The notes beneath the pieces were generated by a model. The model was not told where the DNA came from and searched no databases. It saw nothing but the letters and a program-made list of their open reading frames with translations. Source: Pedosphaera sp. (lineage in GTDB: Bacteria; Verrucomicrobiota; Verrucomicrobiia; Limisphaerales; UBA9464). From it: a stretch of 26,580 nucleotides of DNA. Positions 7,759 through 14,401 of this stretch are shown piece after piece. The DNA lies in NCBI GenBank assembly GCA_009695405.1, contig SIAZ01000012.1, positions 1 through 26,580 on the forward strand, written 5' to 3'. Every line of letters begins with the position of its first letter. Positions within the stretch are counted from its first letter, which is position 1. The position numbers and the translations under genes are program-made.

Positions 7759-9114
7759 ATGGCTAAATTTAACTACGTTGCCATGGACTCCCGCGGCAAG
7801 GAAACCAAGGGGGTCCTCGAGGTTGGAAGCCAACCTGAGGCTATCACTCGCCTCAAGGAAATGGGTTTTTTCCCAACAAAAGTCTCCGAGGATGAGAAGC
7901 CAAAGGGTCCCAAGTTGGCGGGGAAATCGGCGGGTACCGGCACCGCTGGCGGCAAAAAGAAAAAAGGCGGCGGCCAAATTAATATCCGCATTCCTGGCTT
8001 TGGTAGTCGCCGTGTTAGGCCCAAAGTCCTCACCACCTTTACCCGTCAGTTAGCCACACTGGTTGAAGCGGGACTCCCCTTGTTGCGCGGATTAAGGGTC
8101 CTTGAAAAACAGGAGAGGGATCCGACTCTCAAAAGAATCTTGGGCGATCTCTCTCTTTCCATTGAAGGCGGAAGCACTTTTTCTGAGGGATTAGCCCAGC
8201 ATCCGAATGTTTTTAATCGCCTCTTCATTAATATGGTGAAAGCCGGCGAACTCGGCGGTGTTCTTGAAGTCGCCTTAAAGCGACTCGCCGAATTCATGGA
8301 GAAGGCCGAGAAAATTAAGGGCAAGGTGGTGGCCGCAATGTTTTATCCCGTCGCCGTTATGGTGGTTGCCTTGGGTATTGTTACACTTTTGATGGTGGTT
8401 GTAGTGCCTAAGTTTAAATTAATTTTCTCCGATCTTCTCGGTGGCGATGCCGGTATGCCGGGATTTACGCTCTTTGTTCTTAAAATTTCGGAAACGATGA
8501 AAGATTATACCGTTATTTTTCCGGAATGGTTTTTTGGGGGATGGGTCTTTCCAGGGCCGGTCATTTGGGGAATTGGTGTCTTTACTTCTATTTTCAAATT
8601 TACTATCAAAACCAAAAAAGGTCGCTGGTTTTTTGATAAGTTTAAACTTAATATGCCGGTACTCGGGCCCGTTGTTAGTAAAGTCTCGATCGCTCGGTTT
8701 ACTCGCACACTCGGCACATTGGTGCAGTCGGGTGTCCCAATTCTTCAAGCCCTGAATATCGTTAAGGAAACCGCAGGTAATGTGGTGGTCGCAAAGGCTG
8801 TCCAAGATGTTTATGACTCGGTCAAAGAGGGTGAAACTATCACTGCACCTCTCGAGAAATCAAGAGTGTTTCCGCCGATGGTCATTTCAATGGTGGATGT
8901 CGGTGAACAGACCGGTGCTCTCCCAGAGATGTTGCTAAAGATCTCGGATAATTTTGACGATGAAGTCGACAATGCTGTTTCGGCAATGACCTCCCTTCTT
9001 GAACCGATCATGATCGTTTTCTTGGCGGTGGTGGTAGGAAGTATCGTTATTGCGATGTTCCTCCCGCTGATCAAGTTGATGGAAAGCCTCAATAGCGAAC
9101 CTGGCGAAGCCTAA
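7759..9114 (+). CDS. PilC/GspF-family inner-membrane platform protein
   Basis: A 451-residue polytopic platform protein, longer than the usual roughly 400. It begins with the standard FNYVAMDSRGKETKGVLE, then has a Lys/Gly-rich linker (residues 48-73, including GGKKKKGGG) before the first T2SSF domain (about 92-214, with FTRQLATLVEAGLPLLRGL). The second T2SSF domain (about 310-437) repeats this as FTRTLGTLVQSGVPILQAL. Membrane segments lie near 190-216, 262-283 and 412-437. The region before TM2 (FPEWFFGGWVFPGPVIWG, about 254-271) is aromatic-rich and extended. It anchors the ATPase and the growing pseudopilus. The next cluster gene starts 142 nt later. Confidence 0.93.
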   Translation: MAKFNYVAMDSRGKETKGVLEVGSQPEAITRLKEMGFFPTKVSEDEKPKGPKLAGKSAGTGTAGGKKKKGGGQINIRIPGFGSRRVRPKVLTTFTRQLATLVEAGLPLLRGLRVLEKQERDPTLKRILGDLSLSIEGGSTFSEGLAQHPNVFNRLFINMVKAGELGGVLEVALKRLAEFMEKAEKIKGKVVAAMFYPVAVMVVALGIVTLLMVVVVPKFKLIFSDLLGGDAGMPGFTLFVLKISETMKDYTVIFPEWFFGGWVFPGPVIWGIGVFTSIFKFTIKTKKGRWFFDKFKLNMPVLGPVVSKVSIARFTRTLGTLVQSGVPILQALNIVKETAGNVVVAKAVQDVYDSVKEGETITAPLEKSRVFPPMVISMVDVGEQTGALPEMLLKISDNFDDEVDNAVSAMTSLLEPIMIVFLAVVVGSIVIAMFLPLIKLMESLNSEPGEA

Positions 9115-9130
9115 TAGACTTATTTTTAAT

Positions 9131-9161
9131 CTCGGAGGTGACTTCATTGGAAACTTCCGAG
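9131..9161 (+). other. Hairpin after pilC (possible attenuator or processing site)
   Basis: CTCGGAGGT (9131-9139) pairs with ACTTCCGAG (9153-9161) over 9 bp, including one G-U pair, with a 13-nt loop. No T-run follows on either strand, so it is not a classical intrinsic terminator. It sits 17 nt after the pilC stop and could stabilise the upstream mRNA or partly terminate transcription. Confidence 0.45.
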
Positions 9162-9181
9162 GCCATTTCCGAAACTATCTC

Positions 9182-9210
9182 TTGACCCTACCGCTGAGTG
9201 ACGTAAATAC
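9182..9210 (+). promoter_or_regulatory. Candidate promoter for the toxin-antitoxin pair and pseudopilin block
   Basis: TTGACC (9182-9187) is followed after 16-17 nt by TAAATAC (9204-9210). It lies in the largest gap inside the cluster (9115-9256), about 45 nt before the BrnT-like start. The -10 is weak. Confidence 0.35.
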
Positions 9211-9256
9211 AAAGTACACACTTTGAATGCACGAAGGCCATACGTTGAAAGCTTAG

Positions 9257-9544
9257 ATGGAGTTCGATTGGATCAATCCTGCGTTCGAACTGGATCCTCC
9301 AATGACTTATCAGGAAGTGGAGGAATCCTTCGAGGATCCATTTTCGATTCGTTTGCTTCCCGATTCACCTCGGTTTGGTGTTCAGGGTCGGTTTTTCAAT
9401 CTAGGGAAATCGGCGACGGGCCAAGGTTTGTTCAGTGTGTACCGAGCCAATGGCAAGGTGATTCGAGTGATCGTTTCTCGACCCTTCACCGAGCAGGAAA
9501 CCTATTTTTATCAGCGGAAATTAACTCAGGCACTGGCGTCGTGA
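9257..9544 (+). CDS. brnT: BrnT-family toxin (RelE-fold ribonuclease-like)
   Basis: A 95-residue protein with the BrnT layout. It starts MEFDWINPAF, then has EVEESFEDPFSIRLL (matching the family's 'F-E-E-A-x-x-V-F-D-D-P' region), GRFFNLGKSATGQGLFSVY and GKVIRVIVSRPFTEQETYFY (matching 'R-I-I-S-A-R-x-A-x-x-x-E-x-x-x-Y'). The family's KHG stretch near the N-terminus is not recognisable here. BrnT toxins are type II toxins that cleave RNA and are blocked by a CopG/RHH antitoxin. An antitoxin-like gene follows 18 nt downstream, the usual toxin-first order of brnTA. The ATG at 9257 is used; no Shine-Dalgarno motif is obvious. The placement inside a secretion cluster is unusual. Confidence 0.75.
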   Translation: MEFDWINPAFELDPPMTYQEVEESFEDPFSIRLLPDSPRFGVQGRFFNLGKSATGQGLFSVYRANGKVIRVIVSRPFTEQETYFYQRKLTQALAS

Positions 9545-9562
9545 GTTCTAAATTTTATACCA

Positions 9563-9844
9563 ATGGCCTTCGAGTCTATTTCTGTTTGGGAGGATGTCCC
9601 GCTCTTTGACAGCGAGCAGTCCGAGGCCATCTTTTGGTCGGAAAACCAAGTCGACTTAAGGTTAATGGTATCATCGTCGGTGCTCAGTTCCGAACAGTCA
9701 GAATCGACCACGATTACCTTGCGGATGGATCCTCGAATGTTGAGTCGAATCAAGCGCCTGGCCCGTTGTCGCTTTCTCAATTACCAAAGCATGATCAAAC
9801 AATGGATGAGCGAACGGATGGAAAAGGAATTGAAGGATCGATGA
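9563..9844 (+). CDS. brnA: BrnA/CopG-type antitoxin
   Basis: A 93-residue protein with an acidic N-terminal half (VWEDVPLFDSEQSEAIFW, matching the 'P-x-F-x-S-E-x-E-E-A-x-F-W' motif of CopG-type antitoxins). Its C-terminal half is a ribbon-helix-helix: the strand STTITLRMDPRML (about 57-69), then IKRLARCRFLNYQSMIKQWMSERMEKEL, where 'Y-Q-S-x-I-K-x-W-x-x-E-R' is the family signature. It would bind and neutralise the BrnT-like toxin and autorepress a promoter just upstream (candidate at 9182-9210). It lies 18 nt after the toxin and 36 nt before the first pseudopilin gene. Confidence 0.78.
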   Translation: MAFESISVWEDVPLFDSEQSEAIFWSENQVDLRLMVSSSVLSSEQSESTTITLRMDPRMLSRIKRLARCRFLNYQSMIKQWMSERMEKELKDR

Positions 9845-9880
9845 ACCTGCGGGAGTCTTACCTCTTCGCGCTCAACTAAA

Positions 9881-10651
9881 ATGTTCTGTCAAAGTCAAAC
9901 TCGAGTTGCCTCGTTCGCCTATTGGCGACGGTTAGGGGCCTTTACGCTGATAGAGCTTCTCGTGGTGATTTCAATCATCGGTATTTTGGCTGGACTGGTG
10001 GTGGGGCTTGCGCCGATTGCCTCTAATAAACTCAAAGAGTCGACCGTTCGTGTTGAATTGCAGCAATTGGTCACTTTGATCGAAGCTTATAAGGTCAAGT
10101 TTGGTGTGTATCCGCCGGATGGAATTTCCTCGACTGTCGATGGAGTCGTTTCTATCCCGGCTCGGAATCCACTTTTTTACGAATTGTCCGGTGTCTACAT
10201 AACCAATGCAACGAGCCCAGATGGCTACTTTGTCTCTCGCGCCGATGGGGATGGGCCAAACGGTGTAGGGACTTCTGAATTACAGACTTGGTTTGGACGA
10301 GATGGGATCTTGAACGCGCGCACTTACCAACAGCGCAATCGTTTGTTTATTTCAGATTTTAAGGAGTCGCAGTACGCAGAGATCTTCCGCAATCGGACGG
10401 ACCCAAGCTATGTTGATCTGGAGTTGCTTGTTGTTGGTTTTGCGACCGATGCCTCCGGTAAGCGAGGCGGTGGCTTCGCTTGGCCTAATAATCGCAACGA
10501 TCACCCGATTCCTTCCAATCGGGGACTCAATCCGTGGCGCTATGTTTCCACTAATCCAACCAATAATGCCGGATCATTTGATCTGTGGGCCGAACTTCCT
10601 GTCGGTCGCGACCAGATTAAAATTATCGGCAATTGGAAAGAGAACAACTGA
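9881..10651 (+). CDS. GspG-like pseudopilin 1
   Basis: A 256-residue protein with a type III prepilin signal: a basic leader ending WRRLGA, then FTLIELLVVISIIGILAGLV. The likely cleavage is Ala20|Phe21, with the conserved Glu at mature position 5 (Glu25); Gly19 is also present, so cleavage after Gly is possible. The helix continues into KLKESTVRVELQQLVTLIEAYKVKFGVYPPDG, the usual GspG alpha-helix and 'Y-P' loop. The C-terminal domain is longer than in typical GspG (about 140 aa) and ends with FDLWAELPVGRDQIKIIGNW, close to the family's 'FDLWS-x-G-x-D' end. It is a likely major subunit of the pseudopilus. Confidence 0.88.
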   Translation: MFCQSQTRVASFAYWRRLGAFTLIELLVVISIIGILAGLVVGLAPIASNKLKESTVRVELQQLVTLIEAYKVKFGVYPPDGISSTVDGVVSIPARNPLFYELSGVYITNATSPDGYFVSRADGDGPNGVGTSELQTWFGRDGILNARTYQQRNRLFISDFKESQYAEIFRNRTDPSYVDLELLVVGFATDASGKRGGGFAWPNNRNDHPIPSNRGLNPWRYVSTNPTNNAGSFDLWAELPVGRDQIKIIGNWKENN

Positions 10652-10671
10652 ACTCCGTTTTTCGAAGTCCC

Positions 10672-11472
10672 ATGAATACCCGATTAGTCCCCCGTCGACG
10701 GAGCGCTTTCACGCTCATCGAACTCCTCGTGGTCATTGCCATCATCGGCATTCTGGCCTCCATGCTGGTTCCTGCCGTGGTCCGAGCGGTGGTGAAAGCC
10801 AAGACCGCCAAATCAAGGACAGAAGTAACCGCAATCGTCGGGGCGATTAATGCCTATCAGGCCGATTATTCTCGTCTGCCCGCGACGCCTCGGACACGGC
10901 AGGCTCATTCAGCAAAACCTCCCTATGCCCAAGGGCAATTTCCTACGGTCGCCACGCCTGACTGGGTTTTTGGTAATGTCGAGACCCCGGACCCCAAGAA
11001 CCAGATGCCCACGCCATCTGTTGTTGCGGCCGTCGGTTATCAATTAGTGAACGATCCTCAATCTGGGGGCCGTAACCCAAATAATTCGGAGGTAATGGCT
11101 ATTTTAACCGGCCAAACTGCGCCCGATGTGGCCGCTGGAATGTCAGAATTAGTCAACGCCAACAATAGTCAAAATCCAAAGCGGAATGTGTATCTGAACG
11201 TCAAAATTGTTCCGACTCGACAACCGAATGGAATGGATGAGTTAGGAGTTTACCGCGATCCGTGGGGACATCCTTATGTTGTAATCATAGATCTTGATTA
11301 CGATAGTCGCGTTTTGAGCCCGTTTCCTTTGGTCCGTGCCGGTCAGCCGGCTCAGGCACGCTTCATTCCAGGTAATGTTTTGGTAATGTCCTTGGGACCC
11401 GACGGGAAGGCTGATTTCACAATGGACCAAGATCATCCTAACAACTGGGATAATATTTACAGTTGGAAGTAA
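10672..11472 (+). CDS. GspG-like pseudopilin 2
   Basis: A 266-residue protein. I chose ATG 10672 over a TTG at 10633 because it gives a short basic leader (MNTRLVPRRRSA) ending directly before FTLIELLVVIAIIGILASM, with no overlap with the upstream gene. The predicted cleavage is Ala12|Phe13, Glu at mature position 5. The helix is followed by TEVTAIVGAINAYQADYSRLP. YRDPWGHPYVVIIDLDYD matches the GspG 'D-P-W-G-x-P-Y' motif, and VLVMSLGPDGKAD matches the 'S-x-G-x-D-G' end. It lies 20 nt after pseudopilin 1 and 19 nt before the cassette D gene. Two G-like subunits in tandem suggest either a mixed filament or division of labour. Confidence 0.88.
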   Translation: MNTRLVPRRRSAFTLIELLVVIAIIGILASMLVPAVVRAVVKAKTAKSRTEVTAIVGAINAYQADYSRLPATPRTRQAHSAKPPYAQGQFPTVATPDWVFGNVETPDPKNQMPTPSVVAAVGYQLVNDPQSGGRNPNNSEVMAILTGQTAPDVAAGMSELVNANNSQNPKRNVYLNVKIVPTRQPNGMDELGVYRDPWGHPYVVIIDLDYDSRVLSPFPLVRAGQPAQARFIPGNVLVMSLGPDGKADFTMDQDHPNNWDNIYSWK

Positions 11473-11491
11473 GTGTTCTGACTGACTTCGC

Positions 11492-12406
11492 ATGAGCTCT
11501 GAGCCTTTCACTTTGTCTGAAATCACCGTGGTTAGGCCACGGAAGGTTCGGGCTTTCTCATTGCTCGAGCTTATGGTCGTGGTGTCCATTATCGGGCTGC
11601 TGGCTGCAATTTCAGTTCCAGCTATTAAGGGCATGTCTCAAAGGAAGACACTATCGAGCGGACACCAGCAGCTGACTGACGACTTGAATCGAGCTCGGCA
11701 GGAAGCATTGAGGATGCGAACAACCGTTTATGTGGTGTTTGCTCCGACGAATATTTGGCTGGCCGGTCCTAGTTTGGAGCAGCAGTTGAACTCAATGGTT
11801 GCGAATTCGACCGCACTGGGGCGGTTTCGTCAGCAAGCCATGCGGACCTTTACCAATATCGCTTTGGGTGCGTTTCATACTTATGCCCTCTTGGTCGAGC
11901 GCGAAGTGGGGGCTCAACCCGGACGCCACTTTACGCGTTATCTAGGTCCGGGTTGGCAGCAGTTACCCGATGGAGTGATTCTTTCACCGCGACTTTTTAA
12001 CGGATCACCGCAGGTGCAGGCTGGGGATCGGACCTCCCATGTTATTCATGAACTACCACAGCGGAATTTTTCCTTCCCCGTTGCCGAATTTGCCAGCGAC
12101 ACCTTGCCGCCGATTGCTATGAGGTTTGTGGCTTTTGGACCTGATGGCCGATTGGCGGTGGATGAAATGAATCGGGCTTGGATTCAGAATAATCAGCGGA
12201 CAGATCTCACCCTGCAACCGTTGTCTGAGATCGCCTTGGCTGTAGCTCAGGGGAGTGTGTTCATAGCTCGGACCGCTCAGGGCACTATTGATGGCACAAT
12301 TCCTCCCGATTTGGTTGAAACACCAAGGGATAATGCCACCAACAATCGCGTGATTATTTCGTCGCTCACTGGACGATCCAGAATTCTTAAGATCGCCATT
12401 CCCTGA
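11492..12406 (+). CDS. Verru_Chthon cassette protein D-like / GspH-like minor pseudopilin
   Basis: A 304-residue protein. The leader ends RPRKVRA, followed by FSLLELMVVVSIIGLLAAISVPA; cleavage is expected at Ala21|Phe22 with Glu26 at mature position 5. The following helix LTDDLNRARQEALRMRTTVYVVF has the GspH/FimT pattern 'L-x-x-D-L-x-x-A-R-x-E-A-x-x-R'. The C-terminal region ends RVIISSLTGRSRILKI, like the GspH 'I-x-x-x-T-G-R-x-x' end. These features fit TIGR02596 (Verru_Chthon cassette D). Its stop codon shares one base with the next start (TGATG). The cassette function is unknown; the GspH analogy is my inference. Confidence 0.75.
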   Translation: MSSEPFTLSEITVVRPRKVRAFSLLELMVVVSIIGLLAAISVPAIKGMSQRKTLSSGHQQLTDDLNRARQEALRMRTTVYVVFAPTNIWLAGPSLEQQLNSMVANSTALGRFRQQAMRTFTNIALGAFHTYALLVEREVGAQPGRHFTRYLGPGWQQLPDGVILSPRLFNGSPQVQAGDRTSHVIHELPQRNFSFPVAEFASDTLPPIAMRFVAFGPDGRLAVDEMNRAWIQNNQRTDLTLQPLSEIALAVAQGSVFIARTAQGTIDGTIPPDLVETPRDNATNNRVIISSLTGRSRILKIAIP

Positions 12407-13305
12407 TGAATATAGCTCTTTCAACATCAGTAACTCGACCGTCTTACCGTAGGGCGGCCTTCACTCTTGTGGAGATTGCCTTGTGTATGGCGGTCGTCTC
12501 GATTGCTATGGTGGCGATTATCGGTGTCCTCCCAGCAGGTCTTAATGTCCAGCGTCAGAACCGCGAGGAAGCGGTGCTCAATCAAGACGCTGAGGTTCTT
12601 CTAAATGTGGTGAGGGCAGGACAGGTCGGATTACAAGACCTCGTTAATTACGTGGATCGTGTCACGTTGGTTCGAACTTATGGCGACGGTTCACCTGCCT
12701 TAACCAACCATTTTCATGGGCCACTTGTGGCCGGCTCTCCAGCGGGTTCGCAGCCTTTTATCGACGCCTTTCAATTGGTCGGATTGATTAGTCGTCCGCG
12801 TTATACTCTTGAAGCGTCTTCCAAGAATCCAAGCGGGTTAATTAGGGCGACTAACAGCATTTCCCTCGAAATGCGCTCGATGAGTGGTTCTATGGCGAAC
12901 TTGCCGGTGATCCGTTCAGGTAACGTTCGTACTCCCCGTTCAGATCCTCGGATTGATTTTGCTTTTCGTTATCGAGTTGCAGTCGCGATTGTGACACGCC
13001 AAACGGTTCTTGCGCCCGATGATTCTTTTAGGGCTGCCGATACCACGGCTAACGGAGTCTCCGAGGTGCGTCTTACTTTGGAATGGCCTTTAATTCGCAT
13101 TGGCGTGAATCCCAATCAGTATCGGATGGGATTTAACAGTCGTGAATTTCGGACGGACGTCGTGGGTGTTCCGGCACCCCTCCTCGGTAATGTCCCTCAA
13201 GACTCAAGTTATTTCGGATCGGTGCTTTTCCCTTTCAACCCGTTATCAACCAAGCTGTCACCCTCCGATATCCTCCTCTACCGGTTACAACCGGGTGCCC
13301 TGTGA
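12406..13305 (+). CDS. Verru_Chthon cassette protein B-like / GspI-like minor pseudopilin
   Basis: A 299-residue protein. The leader ends SYRRAA, then FTLVEIALCMAVVSIAMVAIIGVLPAGLN. Cleavage is expected at Ala18|Phe19, Glu23 at mature position 5. The 'G-x-L-P-x-G-L' segment directly after the helix is what I associate with Verru_Chthon cassette B (TIGR02598), and the position after the GspH-like gene is that of gspI in type II secretion operons. The start ATG overlaps the preceding stop by one base and the next start is 4 nt after its stop, so translation is probably coupled. The rest is a beta-rich extracellular domain without recognised motifs. Confidence 0.75.
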   Translation: MNIALSTSVTRPSYRRAAFTLVEIALCMAVVSIAMVAIIGVLPAGLNVQRQNREEAVLNQDAEVLLNVVRAGQVGLQDLVNYVDRVTLVRTYGDGSPALTNHFHGPLVAGSPAGSQPFIDAFQLVGLISRPRYTLEASSKNPSGLIRATNSISLEMRSMSGSMANLPVIRSGNVRTPRSDPRIDFAFRYRVAVAIVTRQTVLAPDDSFRAADTTANGVSEVRLTLEWPLIRIGVNPNQYRMGFNSREFRTDVVGVPAPLLGNVPQDSSYFGSVLFPFNPLSTKLSPSDILLYRLQPGAL

Positions 13306-13309
13306 TTTC

Positions 13310-14401
13310 ATGAAGTTGCGTCCCTACATAGTTCAGCGGCGGATTGCGGCTTTCTCGCTCCTCGAGATGATGATCGCGGTTGGGATGCTGACCATCATTG
13401 TCTTGGCACTGTACGCCATGTTCGATCAAACGCAGAAAGCGCTGCGTCAAAGCCTTAATCAAGCTGAAGTCTCCGAAGGTGGACGCTCTTCTTTGGATCT
13501 AATGGGGCGTCGGTTGGAACGTGCGTCGTCGCCACTTGTGCAGGATGCGTTGCACTTAGTTATCAAGCCTGCCAATGCCACAGGGTACGATCTGGTCTTC
13601 GATGGTCAGGGGCAAAATTTTAACCGAACTCAGCCTCTGCGGTTTGATGAGGTCTTCTTTACGTATCCGATTGTGGGCAATCAATGGCATATCGCTGGTC
13701 TTTTTGTTGGACCCGACAGTGCGGGACCTTTCGGCGGCGGTGCGGTAGAGGGTTTAGCGACGCTTTATTTAGTCGATGAATCACTTCCAAACACCAATTT
13801 AGTTCAGACCCTTCCCTCTGAACTACTGACCAGTCCCGTCATAGATTCTGCCTTGGTTCCACCGATGCGCTTGAGTGGGACACCGGCCGTGCAGACGAAT
13901 TTGATTACTCGCCGCCTCGGTTCTCTCGCTTTTGTCGGTAATTCCTCTCTGGCACGGGCGGATGCTGTTCGATTGTTAGAGGGTGTTCTTCAGTTCAAGG
14001 TCACCGCGATTGACGCCGATGGGCGTCCTTATGACCGGAATCATCCAATCAACTTCGACGTCGAGTATCCGCGGGTTGGAGTAAATACTAATAGCCCTGT
14101 TCATATGCGAACTACCCCAGATCAATGGCAGGAAACGAACCGTGTTGGGACGATAAGACGGCCTCTTCCAGTTTTGATTTCGTTAGTGAACGCCGACACT
14201 TCACAGGTCAATGTGCAGTTCCGAGGAGCAACGATGCCCGCCGCCTTGGAGATTGAAGTGACACTCCTTGACGGAAAGCAACTCGATCAATTTCGTTCGC
14301 TCCCAAAAACTGTGCAGTCCCGTAATCGCTGGTTAGCCAACAATTCCGGATCTCTACAGACATTGCGTCAACGAATCGCCCTTCGTACCGCGCCACAATG
14401 A
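13310..14401 (+). CDS. Verru_Chthon cassette protein C-like / GspJ-like minor pseudopilin
   Basis: A 363-residue protein starting at ATG 13310. A longer upstream extension of the frame (from 13142) overlaps cassette B and would put the signal far inside. The leader MKLRPYIVQRRIAA precedes FSLLEMMIAVGMLTIIVLALYAMF; cleavage is expected at Ala14|Phe15, Glu19 at mature position 5. The helix continues as SEGGRSSLDLMGRRLERASSPL, resembling the GspJ 'D-L-x-R-A' segment and cassette C (TIGR02599). Near the C-terminus, PAALEIEVTLLDG (about residues 309-321) is the typical 'P-x-x-V-E-V-T-L' strand. It overlaps the cassette A start by 4 nt (ATGA). Confidence 0.77.
   Translation: MKLRPYIVQRRIAAFSLLEMMIAVGMLTIIVLALYAMFDQTQKALRQSLNQAEVSEGGRSSLDLMGRRLERASSPLVQDALHLVIKPANATGYDLVFDGQGQNFNRTQPLRFDEVFFTYPIVGNQWHIAGLFVGPDSAGPFGGGAVEGLATLYLVDESLPNTNLVQTLPSELLTSPVIDSALVPPMRLSGTPAVQTNLITRRLGSLAFVGNSSLARADAVRLLEGVLQFKVTAIDADGRPYDRNHPINFDVEYPRVGVNTNSPVHMRTTPDQWQETNRVGTIRRPLPVLISLVNADTSQVNVQFRGATMPAALEIEVTLLDGKQLDQFRSLPKTVQSRNRWLANNSGSLQTLRQRIALRTAPQ

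Noticed and set aside
8419..8805. Open frames on the minus strand opposite pilC
   Set aside because: Compositionally odd translations opposite a clear T2SSF gene; treated as shadows.
9223..9609. Longer plus-strand frame covering the BrnT-like gene in another phase
   Set aside because: No recognisable features, whereas the overlapping 9257-9544 frame matches BrnT and has a matching antitoxin downstream.
9841..9879. Tiny frame starting with an ATG that overlaps the BrnA stop and ending just before pseudopilin 1
   Set aside because: Only 12 codons with no supporting feature; it is also the tail of a longer non-coding frame overlapping the antitoxin gene.
10633..10671. TTG start for pseudopilin 2 overlapping the end of pseudopilin 1
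   Set aside because: ATG 10672 gives a typical short basic leader and avoids the overlap.
13142..13309. Possible N-terminal extension of cassette C gene from an ATG at 13142
   Set aside because: It overlaps cassette B out of frame and would bury the prepilin signal about 70 residues inside; ATG 13310 places it correctly, 4 nt after the cassette B stop.
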